Source: Gemmatimonadota bacterium (GTDB taxonomy: Bacteria; Gemmatimonadota; Gemmatimonadetes; Gemmatimonadales; Gemmatimonadaceae). Taken from it: DNA of 64,000 bases. The notes below the pieces were generated by a model. That model worked only from the letters and a program-made list of their open reading frames with translations, did no database searches and was not told the DNA's origin. Within the stretch, counting starts at the first letter, position 1. Each line of letters opens with the position of its first letter. The position numbers were made by a program, and so were the translations under genes. This document shows positions 43,375 to 51,974 of this stretch, one piece after another. The stretch is taken from positions 1,302,001 to 1,366,000 of the forward strand of contig JADJRJ010000028.1 in the NCBI GenBank assembly GCA_016712265.1, in the 5' to 3' direction.

Positions 43375-44580
43375 CTACACGAGCCCGAGCTTTCGGCCCA
43401 CGGACTTGAACGCGCGCACGGCGAAGTCGATATCGTCCTTCGTATGCGCCGCCGAGAGCTGGCAGCGCACCCGCGCCGTGCCGTGCGGGACCACCGGGAA
43501 GCCGAAGCCAGTCACGAACACGCCCTCGTCCAGCAGCATGTTGCTCATCTGGATCGCGGCCGCCGTCTCGCCGACAATGATCGGGACGATCGGCGTCGCT
43601 CCTGGGATCGGCTTGAACCCCGCCTCGGTGATCTGCTCGCGGAAGTAGGTGGCGTTGTCCCGCAGGCGCTGCACCCGCTCGGGCTGAGCCTCGGTCACGC
43701 GCACGGCCTGCATCGCGCTGCACGCCACCGTGGCCGGAAGGGCGTTCGAGAAGAGTTGCGGGCGCGACCGCTGGGTGAGGATGTCACACAGCGCGGTCGA
43801 CCCTGCCACAAAGCCACCTGCCGCGCCGCCCAGCGCCTTGCCTAACGTTGACGTGATCACGTCAACCTCGCCGAGTACGCCGAAGTGTTCGGCGGTCCCG
43901 CGTCCGGTCTTGCCGAGGACGCCGGTGGCGTGCGAGTCATCCATGACGACGATGGCGTCGTGGCGCCGGGCGATCTCCAGGATGTCCGGCAGCTTCGCAA
44001 TGGCTCCCTCCATCGAGAAGATGCCATCAGTCCAGATGACCTTGCGCCGCGCGTCTTTGCCGGCCTCCAGTTTCGCCACGAGGTCGTCCATGTCGGCGTG
44101 CTTGTACACGCCGGTGGAACACTTGGTGATGGCCTTCGCGAGGCGCATCGAGTCGATGATCGAGGCGTGGTTCAGCTCGTCCGACAACACGAGGTCCCCG
44201 CTCTCGACGATGTTGGCCGTGAGGGCCTCGTTGGCCGTCCACGCCGAAACAAAGGTCATCGACGCCTCGGTGCCGACGAACCCGGCGAGCGCCGCTTCCA
44301 GCTCGCGATGCACCGTAAAGGTGCCGCAGATGAACCGGACGCTTCCGGTCCCGGCCCCGAACCGGTCGAGTCCGTCCTTGCCGGCCTGCACCACGCTCGG
44401 CTCGTTGCAGAGGCCGAGGTAGTTGTTGGAGGACATGATCAACACCTCGCCGCGCCCTTCCATCTGCACTCGCGGGCCCTGCGGCGAGTCGAGGTAGTTC
44501 AGGACCTTGTAGACCTTGTCCGCCTTGAGCTGGTCGATCCGGCCCTTCAGCTCGGCGTCAAAACGCGCGTTGCGTGCCAT
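43375..44580 (-). CDS. kbl: Glycine C-acetyltransferase (2-amino-3-ketobutyrate CoA ligase)
   Basis: A 401-residue alpha-oxoamine synthase that cleaves 2-amino-3-oxobutyrate with CoA into glycine and acetyl-CoA, the second step of threonine degradation. Visible features are SSNNYLGLCNEP at the substrate-loop start, MDDSHATGVLG for PLP-ring binding and the PLP lysine in STLGKALGGAAGG. Its ATG is separated from the tdh stop by one base, so the pair is translated together. The identity is strengthened by that pairing, since BioF and HemA relatives share the motifs. Confidence 0.93.
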   Translation of the reverse strand: MARNARFDAELKGRIDQLKADKVYKVLNYLDSPQGPRVQMEGRGEVLIMSSNNYLGLCNEPSVVQAGKDGLDRFGAGTGSVRFICGTFTVHRELEAALAGFVGTEASMTFVSAWTANEALTANIVESGDLVLSDELNHASIIDSMRLAKAITKCSTGVYKHADMDDLVAKLEAGKDARRKVIWTDGIFSMEGAIAKLPDILEIARRHDAIVVMDDSHATGVLGKTGRGTAEHFGVLGEVDVITSTLGKALGGAAGGFVAGSTALCDILTQRSRPQLFSNALPATVACSAMQAVRVTEAQPERVQRLRDNATYFREQITEAGFKPIPGATPIVPIIVGETAAAIQMSNMLLDEGVFVTGFGFPVVPHGTARVRCQLSAAHTKDDIDFAVRAFKSVGRKLGLV

Positions 44581-44581
44581 G

Positions 44582-45610
44582 TTAACCCACCTCGAAGATG
44601 ACCTTGCCGGCTTCCCCGCTCTTGATCACGCCCATGGCTTCGTTGAAGCCCTCCAGCGGAAAGCGGTGCGTGATCACCGGCGTCGGGTCGAACTTGCCCG
44701 AGCGCAGGAACTGCGTCATCTGGATCCAAGTGTCGTACATCCGGCGGCCGACCACACCATAGATCGTGATCCCGTTGAAGATCACCTCGGTGGCCAGGTT
44801 GATCTCGAGGGGCTTGGAGGGGATGCCGAGCATCTGCACGCGGCCTCCATCCCGCACTTCGGCGAAGGCCTGGTGGATCGCCGCAGGCACGCCACTCATT
44901 TCCAGGACGACGTCGACGCCAAGCCCGTCGGTGGCCCGGTCCACGGTCGCCGTGAGTTTCGACGGATGCACGGCGTCGTGTGCGCCCATTTGGCGGGCGA
45001 GCTCAAGGCGGCGCGGGTTCACGTCGCTCGCAATCACGCGCGACGCACCCGCGGCCACGCAGATCCCGACCGCGAAGATCCCGATCGGGCCGCACCCGGT
45101 GACGAGCACCGTCGCCCCGGGGATCTCGGTCCCATGCAGGGCCGTGTGGAAGGCATTCCCCATGGGATCGTGGATCCCGCCAATGGCAAACGGGATGTTG
45201 TCGTCCAGGTGCCAGACGTTGGTGGCTGGCATCGCGATGTATTCGGCAAAACACCCGTTGCGGTCCACGCCGATGATCTTCGTGTTGGGGCAGACGTGGG
45301 CGTTCCCCGTGCGACAGAGGTGGCAGCGGCCGCAGACGATGTGGCCCTCGGCCGTCACGCGGTCGCCCACCTTCACGTCGGTCACCAGCTTCCCAACCTC
45401 GGCGACCTCGCCAGCGAACTCATGGCCCACGGTGAACGGCGGCTTGCAGCGGCCCGCCGCCCAGTCATCCCACTCGAAGATGTGGACGTCCGTTCCGCAG
45501 ACGCCGGCGGCCCGGACGCGAATCAGGACTTCGTTGTCGAGGATCTTCGGGACGGGGACGTCGCGAAGGACGAACCCGGGTGCGGCGGCTTCCTTGACGA
45601 GAGCTTTCAC
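44582..45610 (-). CDS. tdh: L-threonine 3-dehydrogenase
   Basis: A 342-residue zinc-dependent medium-chain dehydrogenase that oxidises threonine to 2-amino-3-oxobutyrate. Catalytic zinc ligands are in VCGTDVHIFEWDDWA and VGHEFAGEVAEVG. Structural-zinc cysteines are in VCGRCHLCRTGNAHVC and the NAD site is VTGCGPIGIFAVG. Length equals E. coli Tdh (341). GTG 45610 is chosen because it yields the family N-terminus KALVKEAAAPG; no ATG is available there. Together with kbl it forms the complete threonine-to-glycine pathway. Confidence 0.95.
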   Translation of the reverse strand: MKALVKEAAAPGFVLRDVPVPKILDNEVLIRVRAAGVCGTDVHIFEWDDWAAGRCKPPFTVGHEFAGEVAEVGKLVTDVKVGDRVTAEGHIVCGRCHLCRTGNAHVCPNTKIIGVDRNGCFAEYIAMPATNVWHLDDNIPFAIGGIHDPMGNAFHTALHGTEIPGATVLVTGCGPIGIFAVGICVAAGASRVIASDVNPRRLELARQMGAHDAVHPSKLTATVDRATDGLGVDVVLEMSGVPAAIHQAFAEVRDGGRVQMLGIPSKPLEINLATEVIFNGITIYGVVGRRMYDTWIQMTQFLRSGKFDPTPVITHRFPLEGFNEAMGVIKSGEAGKVIFEVG

Positions 45611-45715
45611 AGTGGTGACGGCGGTGGGGCAGGCGGATGTGGCGAGCGGCCACAAAGTTGACCCGGCGTCACCCGTCGGGGTAGCTCTTGCGCAGTCCCG
45701 GGAGCGACCGCCGGC

Positions 45716-46507
45716 TCAGACCAGCCCGCCGATCTGTCCCCCGTCCACCTGGATGGCCGCGCCCGTCACGAAGCTCGCCCGCTCGCTCGCAAGGAATGCG
45801 ACCATCGCGGCGAACTCCCTGGGGTCGCCTGACCGTCCGAGCGGAATCCCCGCGGTCCGCGCCTTGAGCACGTCCTCGATCGGCTTCCCCTCGCGTTCGG
45901 AGCGCATGCGCGCGAGTTCGATGGCACGGTCGGTGTCGAAATGACCGGGCATGACCGTGTTCACCAGCACCCCATCCTTCGCCACCTCGCTGGCGAGGGT
46001 CTTGGCGAAGCCGAGGAGCCCTGAGCGCGCCGTGTTGGAGAGTAGGAGCCCGGGTACCGGCTGTTTGGCCGCCATCGAGGTCAGGAACAAGACGCGACCC
46101 CATTTGCGCGACCGCATCCCGGGCACGCACGCGTGGGCCAGGCGAATGGAGCTCAGCAAGTTCAGGTTGATCGCAGCGAGGTATTGATCGTCCGAGGTGC
46201 TGTCGAACGTCGTGGATGGGGGGCCGCCCGCATTCGCCACGAGGATGTCGACCGACCCCATCGACCGTTCGACCTCGTGGACTACTCGCACGATCTCGTC
46301 GCGATTGGAGACGTCTCCCGCCACGGCAACTGCCTGGCCGCGGCCGACCTTGTTGATCGATGCTGCCTCGGTGGTAAGGAGTTCCGCGCGGCGGGCGACC
46401 ATCGCGACGCGAGCGCCCTCGTGGGCGAGCTCGCGGGCGATCGCGAGGCCGAGTCCTGACGATGCCCCCGTGACGAGGGCGACCTTGTGCGTAAGTCCGA
46501 GATCCAT
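45716..46507 (-). CDS. Short-chain dehydrogenase/reductase with altered active site
   Basis: A 263-residue SDR. The Rossmann TGASSGLG motif near residue 15 and NAG (VANAGGPP) are intact, but the catalytic YxxxK is replaced: LLLSNTARSGLLGFAKTLA has Ser at the Tyr position and Arg at the Lys position. A subset of FabG-like SDRs carries this SxxxR variant (family knowledge), so it may have a different chemistry rather than be dead. ATG 46507 is chosen by the fold start. It is divergent in spacing from tdh (105 bp), probably its own unit. Confidence 0.85.
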   Translation of the reverse strand: MDLGLTHKVALVTGASSGLGLAIARELAHEGARVAMVARRAELLTTEAASINKVGRGQAVAVAGDVSNRDEIVRVVHEVERSMGSVDILVANAGGPPSTTFDSTSDDQYLAAINLNLLSSIRLAHACVPGMRSRKWGRVLFLTSMAAKQPVPGLLLSNTARSGLLGFAKTLASEVAKDGVLVNTVMPGHFDTDRAIELARMRSEREGKPIEDVLKARTAGIPLGRSGDPREFAAMVAFLASERASFVTGAAIQVDGGQIGGLV

Positions 46508-46556
46508 GCGTTGTGAGGTGCGAACGCTCCCAATCTGGACGCGGGGCGCTGGATTG

Positions 46557-47042
46557 CTACCCCGTCGGCGGGAGAATCGTGACCCGTTGCGGTGTGGCCT
46601 CGGCATCGCGAGTCGCCAGGGTCTGTCGAACCGCTGCACGCACCTCGTACACACCCGGATCCACGAAGGTCACGACACCATTTGTCTCCGTGGGCGACAC
46701 CCGGTGGGTGGCCCAGGCGAGGCGCTTGGTCGTGTTGGCGCCGGACGCGAGCGGCTCGGCTTGTCCGAGGCAGGTCCCAACGACGCCGTTGCTGGGGAAG
46801 GGATAGACCATCCTTCCGGCGGCGTCGTGCACCCTATAGAACGACCCCTGGCAACCTTCGAGGAACACCTCGTGATCCGAGGGATTTGTGATCCGGATCG
46901 CAACGCCTACGGGCTGACCGTGCGCGACCGTTGTCTGCGAGAGGATCACTTCAACCCGGATGACCGGCTCCTCCGCGCCGTTGACGGATCGGCACCCGAC
47001 GGCCGAGGCCAAGAGCACTCCAGTCGCGACCCATCTCATCAT
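46557..47042 (-). CDS. Lipoprotein with Ig-like (BsuPI-type) domain, paralogue 2
   Basis: A 161-residue lipoprotein. The signal peptide LLASAVGC provides a good lipobox (VGC) with Cys17. A single beta-sandwich domain follows (VIRVEVILSQTTVAHGQPV, VAIRITNPSDHEVFLEGC, GVYEVRAAV) resembling the BsuPI intracellular proteinase inhibitor fold. It is a diverged copy of the next gene upstream (same layout: TTVAHGQPVGVAIRITNPSD versus STIRAGQTLNVTVTAINAGD). It is probably transcribed with that gene and the molybdoenzyme. Confidence 0.72.
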   Translation of the reverse strand: MMRWVATGVLLASAVGCRSVNGAEEPVIRVEVILSQTTVAHGQPVGVAIRITNPSDHEVFLEGCQGSFYRVHDAAGRMVYPFPSNGVVGTCLGQAEPLASGANTTKRLAWATHRVSPTETNGVVTFVDPGVYEVRAAVRQTLATRDAEATPQRVTILPPTG

Positions 47043-47060
47043 GACGGCCTCCCGGGACGA

Positions 47061-47510
47061 TCAACTCGTGACTGTTACGGAGGTGTAGTGATGCGTGACG
47101 TTCGCTCCCCTGACATGGAAGTTCGCCGGGCGCAGTTCGTAGACGCCGGGCGCCACGTTCGCCTGCTGCGGCGTCTCCCGCGTGATCCACACTGTTCCAA
47201 AGGTCGTGCGCGCGCCGGGGCCGAGAGTGCGCGGCCCGGTGAGGACGGCGGCACAGATGATTCCCACTGGGTGCGGCACAACCGCGCCGCGGGCATCGCG
47301 GACCTCGATGGGGAAGGCGCAGTCCGGGCTGAAGAACGTCACCGCCGCATCCCCGGCGTTGATCGCGGTCACGGTGACATTCAACGTCTGCCCGGCACGG
47401 ATGGTCGACTGCGTCGCGGTCACCGTCAGGACAAGCTCACCCGCCGTCCCGGTGCTGACGCGGCAGCCCGCGAGGGCGCCACACCACGCGAGGACGGCGA
47501 GGGTTCTCAT
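47061..47510 (-). CDS. Lipoprotein with Ig-like (BsuPI-type) domain, paralogue 1
   Basis: A 149-residue lipoprotein with lipobox ALAGC (Cys16). The beta-sandwich body includes ELVLTVTATQSTIRAGQ, GDAAVTFFSPDCAFPIEV and VAPGVYELRPANF. Two further cysteines (in SPDCAF and GIICAA) could form a disulfide. It starts 6 bp after the formate-dehydrogenase-like stop and is followed 18 bp later by its paralogue. No functional tie to the molybdoenzyme is known. Confidence 0.72.
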   Translation of the reverse strand: MRTLAVLAWCGALAGCRVSTGTAGELVLTVTATQSTIRAGQTLNVTVTAINAGDAAVTFFSPDCAFPIEVRDARGAVVPHPVGIICAAVLTGPRTLGPGARTTFGTVWITRETPQQANVAPGVYELRPANFHVRGANVTHHYTSVTVTS

Positions 47511-47516
47511 GCCGCC

Positions 47517-50489
47517 CTAGTCGCCGGCAACCGGCGCCGCCACCGGGGCCACCGAGACGGCGCACACCTTGAACTCCGGAATGTGCGCATACGGATCCAG
47601 CGCCGGGTTGGTCAACAGGTTCGCGGCCGCTTCGCGATAGTGCATGGGGATGAATACCTGCTTGCGGGCCACACGTTCCGACAGGCGGACGGAAATCAGG
47701 ATCGTCCCACGGCGCGAGGCGACCTGGACCGTTTCCCCATCGGCGACGCCCATTTCTGCCGCGTCGGCCGGATTCAGCTCGACGATCGGCGTCGATTCCC
47801 TTGCGTCCAGGGCAAACGAGCGACGCGTCATCGTGCCCGTGTGCCAGTGGTACATCTGGCGCCCGGTATTCAGCAGGTAGGGGAACTCCTCGTCCGGGAG
47901 CTCGGCCGGCGGGAGGAACTCCACGGGATGGAACGTCGCCTTCCCGTCCTTCGTCGGGAATGCATCCGCGAACAGGAAATCCGTCCCCATGTGCTGGTGG
48001 TCATTCACCGGGTACTGTAGCCCCCCGTTGCCGTCGAGTCGCGCGTGGCTGACTCCGCGCCAGTTCGGCGTGACGCGCGCGATCTCGTCCATCACCTGGG
48101 CGGCGTTCGTGAACGGCGTAGGCAGGCCGATGCGATTGGACAGCTCGATGATGATGTCGAGGTCGGGCCGCGCGTTGCCCGGCGGGTTCACCGCCTTCTT
48201 GGACAGCTGAATGCGGCGCTCGGTGTTGACGAAGGTGCCGTCCTTCTCGGCGAACGACGACCCCGGCAGCACCACGTCCGCGTAGCGCGCCGTCTCGGTG
48301 AGGAAAAGATCCTGCACCGCGAGGAACTCCAGGTCGCGGAACCAATGCTCGGCATGGGCGACCTCGGGATCCGAGATGATCGGGTTCTCGCCCATGATGT
48401 ACATCCCTTTCACCGGGGATGACTCGTCGACGATCTGCGTGACCTTGAGCCCGGCCTCGAGCGGAATGCGCTCGTCAGGCACCCCCCAGGTGGACGCAAA
48501 CAGGTGCCGCACGTCGGGATTCGTCACCGACTGGTAGTCCGTATAGAACATCGGGATGGCCCCGACGTCGCTCGCCCCCTGCACGTTGTTCTGACCCCGA
48601 ATCGGGATCATCGCGGCACCCCAGCGCCCGATCATCCCGGTCGCGAGCAGCAGGTTCAGGAGCGAGGTGACGATGTCGGTGCCCGTGTGATGCTGGGTGA
48701 GTCCCATTGCCCAGAGCGTGCACGACCGCGGACCGCGGGCGTAGGCTTCGGCCGCACGCCGGATCAGGTCGGCCGGGATCCCCGAGATGTGTGAGGCGCG
48801 CTCCGGCGTGTAGGGACGCACCGCCTCGCGGACGGCGTCGAACTTGTGGGTGCGACGCGCGATGAAGTCCGCGTCCTCGAGCCCCAGGGCCAGGATGTGA
48901 TGCAACATCCCGTTGAGCACGGCGACGTCGGTGCCGGGCAGGGCCTGCAGGTGGATGTGCGCGCGCGACGCGAGTTCGATGCGCCGCGGGTCGCAGACGA
49001 TCAAGGTGGCTCCCCGCTTGATGGCGCGCTTGATCGCCGCGCCAAAGACCGGGTGCGACTCGGTCGTGTTCGCGCCGAGGATGAAGATGACGTCCGCCTC
49101 GTGCTCGACCTCGCGCATCGAGCCCGACGCGGCGCTCGTGCTCATCGCCCGCTGCATGGCACTCACGGACGACGAGTGGCAGAGGCGCGTGCAATGGTCG
49201 ACGTTGTTCGTGCCGAGCCCCCCGCGGAACATCCGCTGCAGGAGGTAATTCTCCTCGTTGGAACACTTGGCGGACTGGAACACGGCGAGGGACTTCGGGC
49301 CGCGGACGTCGCGCAGGCGCGTGAGTTCCTGGGCCGTCAGCTCCATCACCTCCTCCCACGTCGCTTCGCGGAAGGGTTCGTACCATGACGCTGGCGTCGC
49401 CACGCGGTCGCGCGGGTCGCCAAGCGAGTCCATCCCGGTTGGCGCGCGATTGAAGGGATTGGTCTTCGGTGCGCGTTTCTTCGTGCGGCCCTCGTCCTGG
49501 ATCCATCCCCACGGTCCGCCGCGGCGACCCCACCCCGCGGCCTCATGGGCCGATGGATCGAAGACCCAACGGCCGTCTTGCTTCGACCAGCCGCGACGCA
49601 TGAGTGGGGTCGTCAGGCGATCGCGATGCTGGATGAAGTCGGTGCCGAAGCGACCCTTCACACAGGTGCTGCCCTGATTTGGGGTGTTCTCCTCGATCCA
49701 CGGCGAACGCACGTGCACCACCTGTTCGTCGCGGACCTGGAGGTCGATCTGGCAGCCCACCGCGCAGTACGGACAGACCGAGCGGACCGTGCGATCCGGC
49801 TCCGGCATGTCCTTCGAGCGGGAGCGGTCCACCATCTCCCCACCCGCCGCGCGAATCGCCATCGGGATGATGTCGTGGATGGCGCCCGTGGGGCAGACGC
49901 GCACACACTCGCCACACCAGGTGCATCCGGCGTGCTCGGGATTGCCGTCCGCCCCAACGATGATCTGCGCATGGTCGCCGCGGTGCGCCACGTCCAGCAC
50001 CCCGACCACCTGGATGTCCTCACACGCCCGCACGCAGCGCGTGCAGAGGATGCAGGTGGACATGTCGTGCTGGATGATCGGGTCGCCGTCGCGCTCGTCG
50101 CCGGTGCGCAGCGGAAGGTCGTGGGACCGCGTGGTCGGCACGTCATACCGCCGCACCAGCTGCTCGAACTCGTTGCGATACCCGCCAGCCGGGATCTCGT
50201 CGACCGGGTATCGCTCCAGCAGCATCGACAACACCCCCTGCCGGTTCCGGATGGCGCCGAGCGACTCGGTTGTCACCACCATCCCCTCGGCCACCGGGGT
50301 CGCGCACGCTGGGACCAATTTCGGATTCCCGGCGACGCTCACCAGGCAAATGCGGCAGTTCCCGACCGTGGGGAGCTTCGGGTACCAACACAGCGTCGGG
50401 ACGTCGATCGCGAGGGCCCGGGCGGCGTCGAGGATCGTGGCGCCGTCCGGGGCAGATGTCGCGATTCCGTCGATGGAGAGCTGAGGCAT
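47517..50489 (-). CDS. Formate dehydrogenase-like molybdoenzyme, alpha subunit (Cys form) with NuoG-type iron-sulfur domains
   Basis: A 990-residue protein. An N-terminal 2Fe-2S domain (PTLCWYPKLPTVGNCRICL), a His-Cys region and two 4Fe-4S clusters (CILCTRCVRACEDIQ, CTWCGECVRVCP) come first. A bis-MGD molybdenum domain with its own 4Fe-4S site (VCPYCAVGCQI) follows. The metal ligand is Cys in RLCHSSSV, where E. coli FdhF has selenocysteine. About 70 residues between that cluster and the catalytic domain (GWSKQDGRWVFDPSAHEAAG to RVATPASWYEPF) are an unusual insertion. No NuoE/F-like partner or chaperone gene is adjacent. ATG 50489 is chosen over a TTG nine codons earlier. Confidence 0.88.
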   Translation of the reverse strand: MPQLSIDGIATSAPDGATILDAARALAIDVPTLCWYPKLPTVGNCRICLVSVAGNPKLVPACATPVAEGMVVTTESLGAIRNRQGVLSMLLERYPVDEIPAGGYRNEFEQLVRRYDVPTTRSHDLPLRTGDERDGDPIIQHDMSTCILCTRCVRACEDIQVVGVLDVAHRGDHAQIIVGADGNPEHAGCTWCGECVRVCPTGAIHDIIPMAIRAAGGEMVDRSRSKDMPEPDRTVRSVCPYCAVGCQIDLQVRDEQVVHVRSPWIEENTPNQGSTCVKGRFGTDFIQHRDRLTTPLMRRGWSKQDGRWVFDPSAHEAAGWGRRGGPWGWIQDEGRTKKRAPKTNPFNRAPTGMDSLGDPRDRVATPASWYEPFREATWEEVMELTAQELTRLRDVRGPKSLAVFQSAKCSNEENYLLQRMFRGGLGTNNVDHCTRLCHSSSVSAMQRAMSTSAASGSMREVEHEADVIFILGANTTESHPVFGAAIKRAIKRGATLIVCDPRRIELASRAHIHLQALPGTDVAVLNGMLHHILALGLEDADFIARRTHKFDAVREAVRPYTPERASHISGIPADLIRRAAEAYARGPRSCTLWAMGLTQHHTGTDIVTSLLNLLLATGMIGRWGAAMIPIRGQNNVQGASDVGAIPMFYTDYQSVTNPDVRHLFASTWGVPDERIPLEAGLKVTQIVDESSPVKGMYIMGENPIISDPEVAHAEHWFRDLEFLAVQDLFLTETARYADVVLPGSSFAEKDGTFVNTERRIQLSKKAVNPPGNARPDLDIIIELSNRIGLPTPFTNAAQVMDEIARVTPNWRGVSHARLDGNGGLQYPVNDHQHMGTDFLFADAFPTKDGKATFHPVEFLPPAELPDEEFPYLLNTGRQMYHWHTGTMTRRSFALDARESTPIVELNPADAAEMGVADGETVQVASRRGTILISVRLSERVARKQVFIPMHYREAAANLLTNPALDPYAHIPEFKVCAVSVAPVAAPVAGD

Positions 50490-50634
50490 GGGCAGGCTTG
50501 AGGGGCGCTGATGCAAGATGCAGGGACGGCACGGGGCGACGGGAGGGGTGCGCGGGGCTGGCCGACCGCCCGGCCACCTCTAGCGGCGTGCTCCCCACAC
50601 CCGACACATCCACGAAAATGACTACATCTGCGCC

Positions 50635-50865
50635 TTAAATGACGCGCAGGGTGCGACCGTTCGTTGTCACCGATTCCACCCCATACGGGGTGGCACTAAG
50701 CGCTTCCCGGACGGCGTCCGTGGTGATGGACTCGCGGTGTTCCAGAACCGCGGTGCCTACATGGACCTCTGCACTGTCCACGCCGTCCAGGGCCATCAGC
50801 GCGGTGCGGACCGCGCGCACGCAGTGCACCGTGCGCATCCCCGTGAGGCGGATCGTGGTGATCAC
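50635..50865 (-). CDS. Small HMA-fold protein with a single cysteine
   Basis: A 76-residue ferredoxin-like (betaalphabetabetaalphabeta) domain: VITTIRLTGMRTVHCVRAVR, ALDGVDSAEVHVGTAVLEHR, REALSATPYGVESV. It is laid out like heavy-metal-associated CopZ/MerP domains. The metal motif GMxCxxC is GMRTVHC, with the first Cys replaced by Thr. It could bind metal with His and Cys or have another role. GTG 50865 is chosen because the domain begins there. It precedes the molybdoenzyme gene by 145 bp and is divergent from the dehydrogenase at 50961. Confidence 0.65.
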   Translation of the reverse strand: MITTIRLTGMRTVHCVRAVRTALMALDGVDSAEVHVGTAVLEHRESITTDAVREALSATPYGVESVTTNGRTLRVI

Positions 50866-50960
50866 GGCAGGGCGAACGGTTTCGAGGGCATGCCCGGAAA
50901 CGTACCTTAGGCGGCAACCCCAGCGGTCGGGCGCTTGCACCCGACGAGGTCCGCGTCCCC

Positions 50961-51848
50961 ATGAAGGTTTCGTTTCTCGGTCTCGGCGCCATTGGTACTC
51001 CCATGGCGCGACACGTCGCTGCCAAGGGTGACCTGACCATCTGGAATCGCACCGCAAAGACCGCGGCGGCATTCGCTGAGACGGAACGCTGCGTGGTGGC
51101 GCCAACGCCGCGAGACGCTGGCGCCGCGTCGCCCGTGGTCATCACCTGTCTCCCCACGAGCCGCGAGGTGGAGTCTACCCTCGACGGCCCGGAGGGGCTG
51201 CTCGCCGGGATGGTGACTGGCTCGCTCCTGGTGGACTGTACCTCCGGGGACCCGGCGTCGTCGCGACGGATCGCGGCCCGCCTGGCCGAGCGCGGCATCG
51301 CCTTCCTGGACGCCCCGGTGAGCGGCGGCGTGATTGGGGCCGTCAATGGAGCCCTCACCGTGATGTGCGGCGGAGACGAGGAAACATTCGCGCGTGCCCT
51401 CCCAGCGCTGCAGATGTTCGGGAAGAAGATCGTGCTGGTGGGGCCGGTTGGCGCCGGGCACGCACTGAAGGCCGTCAACAACGCCTGGCTTGCCACCCAT
51501 ATCTGGGCCGCCGCCGAGGGACTCGCTGCGCTGGCGAAGGCTGGGGTCAAGCCGAGCGTGGCGCTCGACGTGATCAACGCCTCCAGCGGGAGGTCGAATA
51601 CCTCGGAGAACCTGGTGCCGCAGCGCGTGGTGACCGGCGCCTTCCCGCGAACGTTCAAGCTGGCCCTGCTCGAGAAGGACGTGGCGATTGCCGCCGAGTT
51701 CATGCGAGAGCAGCGCATCCCGTCCGCGGTAACCCAGCAGGTGGCGGAGCTGTTCCGGGTCGCACGCGACATGTTGGGCGAGGAGGCGGATCACGTGGAG
51801 GCCGTGCAGCTCATCGAACGTTGGAGCGGCGTGGAGATCCGGGGTTGA
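50961..51848 (+). CDS. NAD(P)-dependent beta-hydroxyacid dehydrogenase (3-hydroxyisobutyrate dehydrogenase family)
   Basis: A 295-residue enzyme. The N-terminal Rossmann motif is VSFLGLGAIGTPMARH, the substrate motif DAPVSGGVIGAVNGALTVMCGG, and the catalytic Lys lies in GHALKAVNN. Family members oxidise 3-hydroxyisobutyrate, tartronate semialdehyde or related acids, or reduce succinic semialdehyde; context does not decide. A TACCTT -10-like box lies about 58 nt upstream. The TGCCGTC repeat array starts 33 bp after its stop. Confidence 0.88.
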   Translation: MKVSFLGLGAIGTPMARHVAAKGDLTIWNRTAKTAAAFAETERCVVAPTPRDAGAASPVVITCLPTSREVESTLDGPEGLLAGMVTGSLLVDCTSGDPASSRRIAARLAERGIAFLDAPVSGGVIGAVNGALTVMCGGDEETFARALPALQMFGKKIVLVGPVGAGHALKAVNNAWLATHIWAAAEGLAALAKAGVKPSVALDVINASSGRSNTSENLVPQRVVTGAFPRTFKLALLEKDVAIAAEFMREQRIPSAVTQQVAELFRVARDMLGEEADHVEAVQLIERWSGVEIRG

Positions 51849-51880
51849 CGGCAGGCCGCGTCCAAGTAGTGCTTCGGGCC

Positions 51881-51950
51881 TGCCGTCTGCCGTCTGCCGT
51901 CTGCCGTCTGCCGTCTGCCGTCCGCCGTCTGCCGTCTGCCGTCTGCCGTC
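51881..51950. repeat. Ten tandem copies of the heptamer TGCCGTC
   Basis: Exactly 70 bp of TGCCGTC units, the seventh changed to CGCCGTC. It fills the gap between the dehydrogenase stop and the aminotransferase start. Uniform unit length and a single substitution show recent slippage expansion. It is the longest member of a family also seen at 1080-1107 and, eroded, at 9756 and 43336. Confidence 0.95.
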
Positions 51951-51974
51951 TCATCCCCGTTACTGCCCCATCCC

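Noticed and set aside
47517..50489. Selenocysteine in the formate dehydrogenase-like protein
   Set aside because: The ligand position is a normal Cys codon in frame (RLCHSSSV), and no in-frame TGA occurs.
51881..51950. CRISPR array
   Set aside because: The units are 7 bp, head to tail with no spacers, and no cas genes are present. It is a simple tandem repeat.
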